Below are positions 57,873 to 64,000 of a stretch of DNA of 64,000 bases, one piece after another (position 1 is the first letter of the stretch; the number at the start of each line of letters is the position of its first letter). Made by a program: the position numbers and the translations under genes. Source of the DNA: an uncultured Eggerthella sp. (GTDB lineage Bacteria > Actinomycetota > Coriobacteriia > Coriobacteriales > Eggerthellaceae); NCBI GenBank assembly GCA_900546175.1, contig URBX01000005.1:52206-116205 (forward strand). The letters are read 5' to 3'. The notes beneath the pieces were generated by a model that did no database searches, was not told where the DNA came from, and saw only the letters and a list, made by a program, of their open reading frames with translations.

Positions 57873-60236
57873 CTAATTAAACCGACCAGGTCTTTTTCCC
57901 CATAAAAGCCATCCTGCAACGCCAAGAAGGATCACACCGCCTGCAACTCCTGCAATAGGAAGAACAGTGGCCAATAAAGTGTCTTCGCTGGTTTGATTGC
58001 TAGCGTTTTTGAGCGAGTAATTACTTGCGCTTGTTTGCAAAACGCTGTTCTCTTGAAGATTTTCTTCCCCTTGTTGCCCTTCGCCCTCGCCTAGGCTAGC
58101 TCGGTTTTGACCAGACCCTAAACCAGGCGTGTTGGAAAGTTCATTATTTGTTCCAGCGAAAGCGCCGGAGTTGCTTTCGGAATTTGTTGGATTGGATGAA
58201 TCTGCTACTTTATTATTTTTAAAAGCAACCAAAGCTGTATAGTCAATCAAATAATAGAGTGTTCCCTTTTTATCAACTGCAATCGGAGAGTCACAATACT
58301 GAACATAAGAATCGGTTGCTTCCCATATTTGTTTTGCAGTAGCCTCGCCCAAAACATATTGATAGAGACTGCCATCATATTTATTTTGGGTAAAATACAC
58401 TACCGTTTTATCAGCCTGACAAGAAACAAGGGGAGTACTTCTTACATCTCCCAGTAAGTCCCCGTTATCAAGTGATTTAATTTGTGAGAATTCTTTTGTA
58501 TCAAGATTGATGAGAACAAGACCTTCTGGACAACCAACAATCATGGTTCTGTCTACAATCGTAGGCGTGCATACTATATTAGCAATGCCAAGATTAATGG
58601 TATCAATCTGCGTGATTCCATTTTCGGTTAACTCCAAGATGCGAACCACACCATCACGAGTTATTGCATAGATACGACCATCATCATCACGTACCAAATC
58701 AGAGTTAATAGTGGTATTGATGCCTTGGTCCTTTAATGAAAGGATGCTTCCAATCACTTCGCCTGTTGCAACGCTAAACGCCTCAAAGGTTGCCGATGCA
58801 CTAGACATCACATACATATCTTCAACAATAACGCCACCATTCCAGTAATATCCCTCATCTTCATTTTTCGAGCCCCAAAGCAAATCACCCGTTTGTAAAT
58901 CAAAAGCACGGATTTGTCCCCTGAAACAGGAGTAGTCATTATCAAATTCAGTAGTCCCTACTAAAATCGTACCGTTATGAACCGTTAACGTGCAGGAAGA
59001 TTGCGCATTCGACGAAGCCTCACTATCAGGCCAAAAAGCCTCACCGGTAAGCCACTTAGTAGTAAGCGTGTCGGCAGTGAGAGCCTGAAGAGCACCGCCA
59101 TCAAGAGGCACTAAAATAAGGCCATCAGCTATAACAGGTCTACTGGTATAACTAATGGTATTCGCAAGAGGCGCCGAATCTTCCAATTCTCCTGTTTCAG
59201 CGTTTACTTTGTATAGCTGTGAATCAACCGCAAAATATACAAACCCTTGAGCAATTATGAGCTCACTTATGCTTGGCCACTTGTTTTCAGCAACAATATT
59301 AAACGCCCAAGAAAGCTCTGCTTTATCAACGGGAGTTTGAGCAGTAGTGACGGTGCCTCCATTTTCTGTATTGTTGTAGCCCGACCAGTCAGATTCCCAT
59401 TTTGGAGCAACAGCATTATTGTCAACAATGACATTCCCTGAAGATTCTACAGCGCTCTGCCCCCATGCTGAGTAATACCACACTACGTCCGTAGATCCGT
59501 CTTCAACAAGAGTAACTGAACTCGCACCAACGTCAGATGGAGCACCATTAATAAATAACTGCCAGTATTTTCCCGTATTTGGGTCATACCCTAATGACTG
59601 AGAAGCATCAAAAGGCGATGTGATGCTGTTTATGAGCAAACCATATTCAGTACTCGAATAATCGGCAGTAATCTTATTGGCTTCAAATACCTTTTTTGTC
59701 AAATCTTCAGCAGTAAGTAAGTTTTTTTCAGAATCAACAGAAAGGGTATAGATAGCTTTTTGAGTCCATACTTGATCCTTGCCTTCAGCATCAATACCAA
59801 TAATGGTGCAAGTAGCTTTTACTTCACTCGTTTCGGGACCATAGTGATCAGAACCAACAATATCTGCTTCTTTTCCTGAAAGAGTTTGGGAAGAACCTTC
59901 TTCCTCATCCAACAAAGCAGCTTGCATAAGCGTATTAGCAGTAGGTGAAGATGTAGCTTCAGAAGAAACGTCTTGAACGTCTGATGAGGCTGTCTTTTGT
60001 GCAGTTGAAGCTGTTTGACTTTCAGATGATTCCGTTTGAGTTATTGAAAGGGTCTTTTGAGAAGCGAGCTCATCAAAACCTGTATCACGATCACTTTCTT
60101 CAATTGCATAAGCAGGAGAAGCGGTTGCAAAAACCAACAACGCCGCAAGCATGCAGGAAAACAACTTAAAGACAAGTGTGTTTGGAGCGGGAGCGCACAC
60201 AACACCACCCCGCATAGGAAGGAATTTCCTTTTCAT
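57873..60236 (-). CDS. Secreted, membrane-anchored DUF4430 plus PQQ-type beta-propeller protein
   Basis: The protein (787 residues) has a signal peptide with a cleavage site after SPAYA. A Ser/Thr/Glu-rich stretch follows, then a DUF4430 domain (about 140-265; YWQLFINGAPSDVGAS, VVWYYSAWG), and a beta-propeller of the PQQ/BamB-like type (about 300-680) with repeats such as FDLQTGDLLWGS and VYFTQNKYDGSLYQY. A low-complexity spacer, a C-terminal membrane helix and a short basic tail (LLWGKRPGRFN) end the chain; there is no LPXTG motif. The ATG at 60236 has AAAGAG at good spacing; an ATG five codons earlier lacks one. The cobalamin riboswitch directly upstream makes a B12-related surface role likely. 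The function of the propeller is unknown. Confidence 0.85.
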   Translation of the reverse strand: MKRKFLPMRGGVVCAPAPNTLVFKLFSCMLAALLVFATASPAYAIEESDRDTGFDELASQKTLSITQTESSESQTASTAQKTASSDVQDVSSEATSSPTANTLMQAALLDEEEGSSQTLSGKEADIVGSDHYGPETSEVKATCTIIGIDAEGKDQVWTQKAIYTLSVDSEKNLLTAEDLTKKVFEANKITADYSSTEYGLLINSITSPFDASQSLGYDPNTGKYWQLFINGAPSDVGASSVTLVEDGSTDVVWYYSAWGQSAVESSGNVIVDNNAVAPKWESDWSGYNNTENGGTVTTAQTPVDKAELSWAFNIVAENKWPSISELIIAQGFVYFAVDSQLYKVNAETGELEDSAPLANTISYTSRPVIADGLILVPLDGGALQALTADTLTTKWLTGEAFWPDSEASSNAQSSCTLTVHNGTILVGTTEFDNDYSCFRGQIRAFDLQTGDLLWGSKNEDEGYYWNGGVIVEDMYVMSSASATFEAFSVATGEVIGSILSLKDQGINTTINSDLVRDDDGRIYAITRDGVVRILELTENGITQIDTINLGIANIVCTPTIVDRTMIVGCPEGLVLINLDTKEFSQIKSLDNGDLLGDVRSTPLVSCQADKTVVYFTQNKYDGSLYQYVLGEATAKQIWEATDSYVQYCDSPIAVDKKGTLYYLIDYTALVAFKNNKVADSSNPTNSESNSGAFAGTNNELSNTPGLGSGQNRASLGEGEGQQGEENLQENSVLQTSASNYSLKNASNQTSEDTLLATVLPIAGVAGGVILLGVAGWLLWGKRPGRFN

Positions 60237-60261
60237 ACTATTCTCTTTCATCCAGGGCTTG

Positions 60262-60395
60262 TGCCGGCAGGCATTCCGACTTAATTGCCATCACTTAGGC
60301 AAATTACGGTTACTGGTATAGCATGGGATTCTCACCCAAATTCCCCTGTGCGCCTTTGCGCCTCATTATGAAATGAGCCAGCCTTCGCCAAATGT
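60262..60395 (-). promoter_or_regulatory. Cobalamin riboswitch
   Basis: On the minus strand the conserved core reads GGGTGAGAATCCCATGC, ACCAGTAACCG, a TGCC/GGCA stem, and then the B12-box-like AAGTCGGAATGCCTGCC (60282-60266). This matches the consensus GGTGAAAATCC..AGTCAGGATACCTGCC of the class with only small changes. It lies 30 bases upstream of the DUF4430-propeller gene. Because the B12 box ends so near the start codon, and no T-run terminator is visible, control of translation initiation is likely. The rest of 60237-60472 is the upstream region of the divergent polymerase gene. Confidence 0.9.
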
Positions 60396-60472
60396 AATAA
60401 TGCGTGATTCTAGCGTGAAAAAAATTATTTTTCCATAGCTTTTCTTCCATTTAGCGGACAGGTTCCCTATAA

Positions 60473-61744
60473 ATGGTGGCGTACAATACCCCTGTGGAAA
60501 ACCGAACTTACATATGCATTGATTTAAAGTCTTTCTATGCCAGCGTAGAGTGCGCTGAACGAGGCCTTGATCCTTTCACTACCAATCTTGTAGTAGCAGA
60601 CCCTACGCGTACGGAAAAAACAATTTGTCTTGCTATTACACCCGCCTTAAAAGCACTTGGCGTACGTAATCGATGCCGTGTTTTTGAAATTCCCGACACT
60701 ATCGATTTCATCATGGCACAACCACGCATGAAGTTATATATGCAGCGGTCTGCAGATATTTACCAAATTTATTTACGTTACGTTTCTGCGCAAGACATTC
60801 ACGTTTATTCGATTGATGAGTGTTTTATTGACGCCACACCTTATCTAAAACTCTACAAAACGGACGCTCTTAGCTTCGCAAAAACACTCAAAGAGGCTGT
60901 TTTTTCAGAAACCCACATCACCGCAACGGCAGGAATTGGGACCAATCTCTTCCTAGCAAAAGTTGCTCTTGATATCACCGCAAAACATGAGGTCGATGGT
61001 ATTGGATATTTAGACGAAGCGCTTTTCCAAGAAAAGATATGGCACCATCGTCCCATCACTGACATATGGAATATTGGTCCTGGTATTGCACGCCGCCTTT
61101 CGAAATATGCCGTATACGACCTTGCCGGCGTTGCTGCCATGAAAAAAGAGACGCTCTTTAAGGAATTTGGGGTAAATGCCGAATTTCTCATTGATCATGC
61201 CTGGGGAATGGAACCGTGTACTATAGCCCAAATAAAAGAATACAAACCGGAATCGAACAGTCTTACCAGCGGGCAAGTTCTCCCACGGAGCTATTCTTAT
61301 GAAGAAGCACGCCTTGTTCTCTACGAAATGGTGGACTCGCTGGTGTTAAGCCTTATTGAAAAAAACTCAATCATTAGCGGCGTTAGTATAGGCTTAGGGT
61401 TTGAACAAAAAAGTTCTGCTCATAAATCGCACAAGCTTCCTCATCGTACTTCAGGTTTTAAACAGATTTGGAAAGTATTTGCTCAGCTCTACGACGAAAT
61501 TACTCCCTTAAACGCTCAAATTAGGCGAATCAATATTGGCTTTTTCGGTGTGCTTCCTGAGGAATTCGAAGAAATATCCCTTTTTGATAACTTCGAAGAA
61601 ACGCAAAAAGAGCGTTCGGTTCAAGAAGCCATTCTTGCCGTAAAACAGAAGTTCGGAAAAAACGCTTTATTGAAAGCGTCAAGTTATAAGGAAGAAGCAA
61701 CTTCTCGAGAACGCAACGAGCAGGTTGGAGGGCACCATGGATAA
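60473..61744 (+). CDS. Y-family DNA polymerase, UvrX/UmuC-like
   Basis: The 423-residue protein has the Y-family palm signature: YICIDLKSFYASVECAERG with the first catalytic Asp, and VYSIDECFID with the second Asp-Glu pair. GIGTNLFLAKVALDITAK and WNIGPGIARRL (helix-hairpin-helix) follow. The C-terminal half is the little-finger domain (about 250-380). Form and length match the B. subtilis YqjW/UvrX group rather than DinB. It copies past damaged bases. It overlaps the YolD-like gene by 8 bases, the usual UvrX partner. The ribosome-binding site is poor; a GTG 14 bases downstream is in another possible context, so the exact start is uncertain. No clear LexA/DinR box is visible upstream. Confidence 0.88.
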   Translation: MVAYNTPVENRTYICIDLKSFYASVECAERGLDPFTTNLVVADPTRTEKTICLAITPALKALGVRNRCRVFEIPDTIDFIMAQPRMKLYMQRSADIYQIYLRYVSAQDIHVYSIDECFIDATPYLKLYKTDALSFAKTLKEAVFSETHITATAGIGTNLFLAKVALDITAKHEVDGIGYLDEALFQEKIWHHRPITDIWNIGPGIARRLSKYAVYDLAGVAAMKKETLFKEFGVNAEFLIDHAWGMEPCTIAQIKEYKPESNSLTSGQVLPRSYSYEEARLVLYEMVDSLVLSLIEKNSIISGVSIGLGFEQKSSAHKSHKLPHRTSGFKQIWKVFAQLYDEITPLNAQIRRINIGFFGVLPEEFEEISLFDNFEETQKERSVQEAILAVKQKFGKNALLKASSYKEEATSRERNEQVGGHHG

Positions 61745-62090
61745 ACCAGTTTTTCCTGATGCTAGTTGGCGGCGCGTTGATCCTGCCGACCGAGCGCGTC
61801 AGTTTATGCCTTTTGCTGCCCTTACCGGCTACTATGACTTAATCAAGGAAAGGGAAATTACTCGCGAACCCAAGAGAATACTGAGTGAAGAAAGAGAATT
61901 AGAGCTTTCGCGCACTCTTTCACATATCAAAAAGGGAGATATGGTAAAAGTAGTTCACTACCAAAACCAAGGGTATTGCACCACTACAGGCATCGTGACT
62001 GAAATTGACCTGACTTTTCATACTGTTCGGATAGTTAAAGAACGTATTGCGCTGGCCGATATTTGGGAATTAACGCCTTTTACCCAATAA
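61737..62090 (+). CDS. YolD-like family protein
   Basis: The 117-residue protein contains the YolD-like block RARQFMPFAALTGYYDLIKE near the N-terminus and a C-terminal small beta domain (IKKGDMVKVVHYQNQGY..). YolD-family proteins accompany UvrX/UmuC-type polymerases in Firmicutes and are compared with UmuD-like regulators. The ATG at 61737 follows TTGGAGGG and overlaps the polymerase stop by 8 bases, so translation is coupled. The 3' end overlaps the convergent gene 62080-62598 by 11 bases. Confidence 0.85.
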   Translation: MDKPVFPDASWRRVDPADRARQFMPFAALTGYYDLIKEREITREPKRILSEERELELSRTLSHIKKGDMVKVVHYQNQGYCTTTGIVTEIDLTFHTVRIVKERIALADIWELTPFTQ

Positions 62091-62598
62091 GAGCGCGGAG
62101 TTCATCTCCGCTTGAAAAAGGATGAACCTCGTTAGCAGAGATAATAACCACTTCGCCATCCCAAGTAAGATTTTCAGAGTTGTCTTCATTCTTTTTAGTT
62201 TTATAAGCTTTTGTACGAACAATATACATAAACTTAATTGTTGAATTTCCGTTAGAGTCTAGCGGAATCTCTTCTCGATTGAAGTTGTACTCCAGGCCTT
62301 TAAGAATCTGCTCAATCTTATCAGTTGCACTATTTGACGTACCGAATCCAACAACGCCTACTTCAGAATTAAAAAGCACGCCTGGGCCAACATAGCAGGT
62401 GCGGATACTCTCCCGCCTTTGCTGTTCGCTTTTATGGATGACAAAACAAACAACCACTACTAAAACCCACCAAACAATAGTAAGAATCAAATCGAGCGGA
62501 TTGTCTACAATATCGAAATGGAGGTAGTACCAAAGAGCAAGAAAGAAGCAGGCAGACAGAACTGCTACTGCAGAAATAATCCAATTGGATTTTTTCAT
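62080..62598 (-). CDS. Membrane protein of unknown function
   Basis: The 172-residue protein has two membrane helices in the first 55 residues (about 7-25 and 35-55) and a soluble domain of about 110 residues that should lie in the cytoplasm, with alternating beta-type segments (CYVGPGVLFNSEVGVVGF; TIKFMYIVRTKAYK). AAGGGGG lies nine bases before the ATG. I do not recognise a family. The gene stands alone and overlaps the YolD-like gene tail to tail by 11 bases. A role in sensing or envelope function cannot be told from the sequence. Confidence 0.75.
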   Translation of the reverse strand: MKKSNWIISAVAVLSACFFLALWYYLHFDIVDNPLDLILTIVWWVLVVVVCFVIHKSEQQRRESIRTCYVGPGVLFNSEVGVVGFGTSNSATDKIEQILKGLEYNFNREEIPLDSNGNSTIKFMYIVRTKAYKTKKNEDNSENLTWDGEVVIISANEVHPFSSGDELRALIG

Positions 62599-62951
62599 AC
62601 TCTTGCCCCCTTCACACTTTTCCGTATACCACCAAATAAAACCCTGTTAATACCGTGTCTATAATAGCCCACTTTGCGTAACAGTGCATTATTAATTATC
62701 GCATAACGCCTGTTCAGACAAGTAGAGGACAAGTTTTGCCCTCTACAATAAACTCACCGAGCACCTATATAAAGTAGACACCGAACTACTTAACAGGTTC
62801 AAAAGAGGAAAATTGGTTTTCTATCCAATTAGCTCTTAGTATACCTGGGAACTCCAGAAGATTATTTCAACTATCACAAATTTTTATTCAATTAATACAA
62901 ATATTACTTGCTTTGAAAGAAATACTCGCGATGCCTGCTTCGCTCTTACCT
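62599..62951. other. 353-base intergenic region, no gene seen
   Basis: The region is AT-rich. It contains a stem-loop GTAGAGG..CCTCTAC near 62720-62745 without a U-tract, and TATAAT-like boxes near 62660 that could serve the minus-strand gene at 62080-62598. No ORF with a ribosome-binding site is seen. Confidence 0.4.
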
Positions 62952-63827
62952 TTACGAAGCCTTTTGCAAAGCAAGCTTTGCGGGCAAAACTTCCGATACC
63001 AAAATTGCAGCAAAAACTAAAACAAAACCAATCATAACTTGACCAGTAAGCACTTCAGCCCCAAACGCAACGCTAAATGCAACACCGAAAGGAGACTCTA
63101 AAGAAAGCAATAAGCTCGCACTTGCGGGAGGAACATGAGCCTGGCCAACATTCTGAAAAAGAAGAGCAACTGCCGTACACGCAACCGCCAAATAACCCAA
63201 AGAAAGATATTGCTCGAATCCTAAACTGAAAAGATAAGAAGGAATCGATTCAAAACCTATCCCTATCCCCAAGGAAAGCACTGCAACCGTAGCAAACTGC
63301 CACATAGTAAGCACATATATGTCGCGTCCTTTGGAGAACTTTGAAACCAAAATGATGTGCACTGCATAAAAGACAGCACAAGCAAGAGTAAAAAGATCAC
63401 CTATGTTGACGTCGGATTCACCATTGAGACTAATAAAGCCTACACCTGCAATGCAAAGAAACGCCGCAACCAGATTGAATTTTGTTGGCGCACGATAGGT
63501 CACCGCCCATGCAAGAAAAGGAACCATCACGCAATATGTACCCGTCAAAAATGCATTTTTGCCTGGAGTTGTATACTGAATGCCCACAGTTTGAAGATAA
63601 TACCCGCTACCAAGAGCTAAGCCAAAGAGACAACCGTACAAAAGATATTCTTTTTTAAAGAAGAGTGCTCTTTTTTTCCAAAACACCAATGCCAAAATCA
63701 GAGCCGCAATTGAAAAGCGAATGAACAGAATCCAGGCAGGGGAAATATATGAAGTAATGTCTTTCACGATAACAAAAGAGCTTCCCCAAATAATTGTGGC
63801 AGCAACTATCAGAAGTTTATAAACCAC
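62952..63827 (-). CDS. EamA-family (DMT superfamily) transporter
   Basis: The protein (291 residues from a GTG at 63827) has ten hydrophobic segments in two EamA repeats of five. The opening VVYKLLIVAATIIWGSSFVIV and the start of the second repeat after NGESDVNIGDLFTLACAVFYA are typical of DMT exporters; the second repeat ends in LLLSLESPFGVAFSVAF. Such carriers export amino acids or other small metabolites; the substrate is unknown. AAAGG lies six bases before the GTG. The frame remains open a further 51 codons upstream, but that stretch runs through the tRNA terminator region and has no ribosome-binding site, so the short form is chosen. Confidence 0.88.
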   Translation of the reverse strand: MVYKLLIVAATIIWGSSFVIVKDITSYISPAWILFIRFSIAALILALVFWKKRALFFKKEYLLYGCLFGLALGSGYYLQTVGIQYTTPGKNAFLTGTYCVMVPFLAWAVTYRAPTKFNLVAAFLCIAGVGFISLNGESDVNIGDLFTLACAVFYAVHIILVSKFSKGRDIYVLTMWQFATVAVLSLGIGIGFESIPSYLFSLGFEQYLSLGYLAVACTAVALLFQNVGQAHVPPASASLLLSLESPFGVAFSVAFGAEVLTGQVMIGFVLVFAAILVSEVLPAKLALQKAS

Positions 63828-63941
63828 ACCAGACCTTTCTTGCCTACTCGCTTGTAAAACAGAGGGCAGTTTCTGTACCCAATAATCAAAAAAATAACAT
63901 TGAGGTTCTCGTCCCATCCTAAGCAATAAGACTTGAACAAA

Positions 63942-63969
63942 CAAAAAGGGTTGAATGGATTCCAACCCT
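63942..63969 (-). terminator. Terminator downstream of the tRNA gene
   Basis: AGGGTTG (63947-63953) and CAACCCT (63963-63969) form a 7-bp stem with a 9-base loop, followed on the minus strand by TTTTTG. It lies 12 bases after the tRNA CCA. Confidence 0.82.
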
Positions 63970-63980
63970 GTAAGCTTCAC

Positions 63981-64000
63981 TGGAGCCGAAGATGGGACTC
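63981..64000 (-). tRNA. 3' end of a tRNA gene, probably tRNA-Gly (cut by window edge)
   Basis: The last 20 bases on the minus strand read as a tRNA 3' end: GAGT (end of a TTCGAGT T-loop), CCCAT (T-stem), CTTCGGC (acceptor strand), T (discriminator), CCA. A terminator follows 12 bases later. U73 with a GCCGAAG-type acceptor fits tRNA-Gly best; tRNA-Cys is the alternative. Confidence 0.65.

Noticed and set aside
60396..60472. Looked for a LexA/DinR box before the UvrX-like polymerase
   Set aside because: No GAAC-N4-GTTC or similar palindrome is present in the short upstream region.
60465..60472. CCCTATAA at the polymerase start and TTATAGG at 39966 as further regulon sites
   Set aside because: Each is a single half-site, one touching a start codon and one overlapping a Shine-Dalgarno, so chance is the simpler explanation.
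63828..63980. N-terminal extension of the EamA transporter
   Set aside because: The extension would run over the tRNA terminator and has no ribosome-binding site; the GTG at 63827 is well placed.
1..64000. Search for IS elements, phage genes, CRISPR arrays and rRNA
   Set aside because: No transposase, integrase, regularly spaced repeats or rRNA-like sequence was recognised anywhere in the window.

Overview
The window is a gene-dense, AT-leaning bacterial chromosome segment. It has no phage, transposase, CRISPR or rRNA signal. The wall genes (fused MurT-GatD, LCP ligase, surface-anchored deacetylase), a transcription-attenuation T-box, a Rv0338c/EtfD-type iron-sulfur quinone reductase and many CoA-transferases, acyl-CoA dehydrogenases and ETFs suggest a strictly anaerobic Gram-positive. 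A low-GC member of the Coriobacteriia (Eggerthellales-like) fits best. That placement is inference from gene families, not from a marker gene.

1-15.4 kb (mostly minus strand): an MMPL exporter cut by the window edge, a family-I type CoA-transferase, a sirtuin, a tryptophan-type T-box controlling a TrpB2-like synthase, a PurF-like protein without its glutaminase cysteine, MetY, an LCP ligase, a MurT-GatD fusion and a second CoA-transferase. 15.6-20.1 kb (plus): a CaiC-like acyl-CoA ligase, and a small protein paired with CstA.

20.3-43.4 kb is a large anaerobic acyl-CoA redox region resembling a dispersed carnitine/crotonobetaine (cai-fix) system. It holds two CaiB-type CoA-transferases, three acyl-CoA dehydrogenases, two complete ETF pairs (one FixAB-like), a membrane ETF:quinone reductase, an Old-Yellow-Enzyme/enoate-reductase-type Fe-S flavoprotein, an OFA-type MFS carrier, a crotonase, an iron-sulfur flavoprotein and a TetR regulator. 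Five of these genes use such biased codons that long antisense ORFs lie opposite them, which suggests very high expression. CCTATA[A/G] inverted repeats recur in the control regions of this set and of the 15.5 kb divergent promoter. The real substrate cannot be read from sequence; an unsaturated or hydroxylated carboxylic acid used as carbon source or electron acceptor is the best guess.

43.8-46.7 kb (plus): a desulfoferrodoxin-like protein lacking the superoxide reductase histidines, and a membrane-anchored peptidoglycan deacetylase with a long low-complexity cytoplasmic tail.

60.4 back to 46.8 kb (minus) is a vitamin B12 acquisition and use block. A cobalamin riboswitch precedes two surface proteins with DUF4430 (transcobalamin-like) domains, one carrying a beta-propeller. 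These are followed by an ECF transporter (T, fused double ATPase A, S) and then by metF, a stand-alone MetH activation domain, a shortened metH, mnmA and a pepV-type dipeptidase. This is the most interesting candidate system: riboswitch-controlled surface capture of corrinoid feeding an ECF importer, next to the B12-dependent enzyme. The EcfT gene lacks a normal start in its conserved frame.

60.5-64 kb: a UvrX-type Y-family polymerase with YolD partner, an unknown membrane protein, an EamA exporter, and the 3' end of a tRNA (probably Gly) at the right edge.
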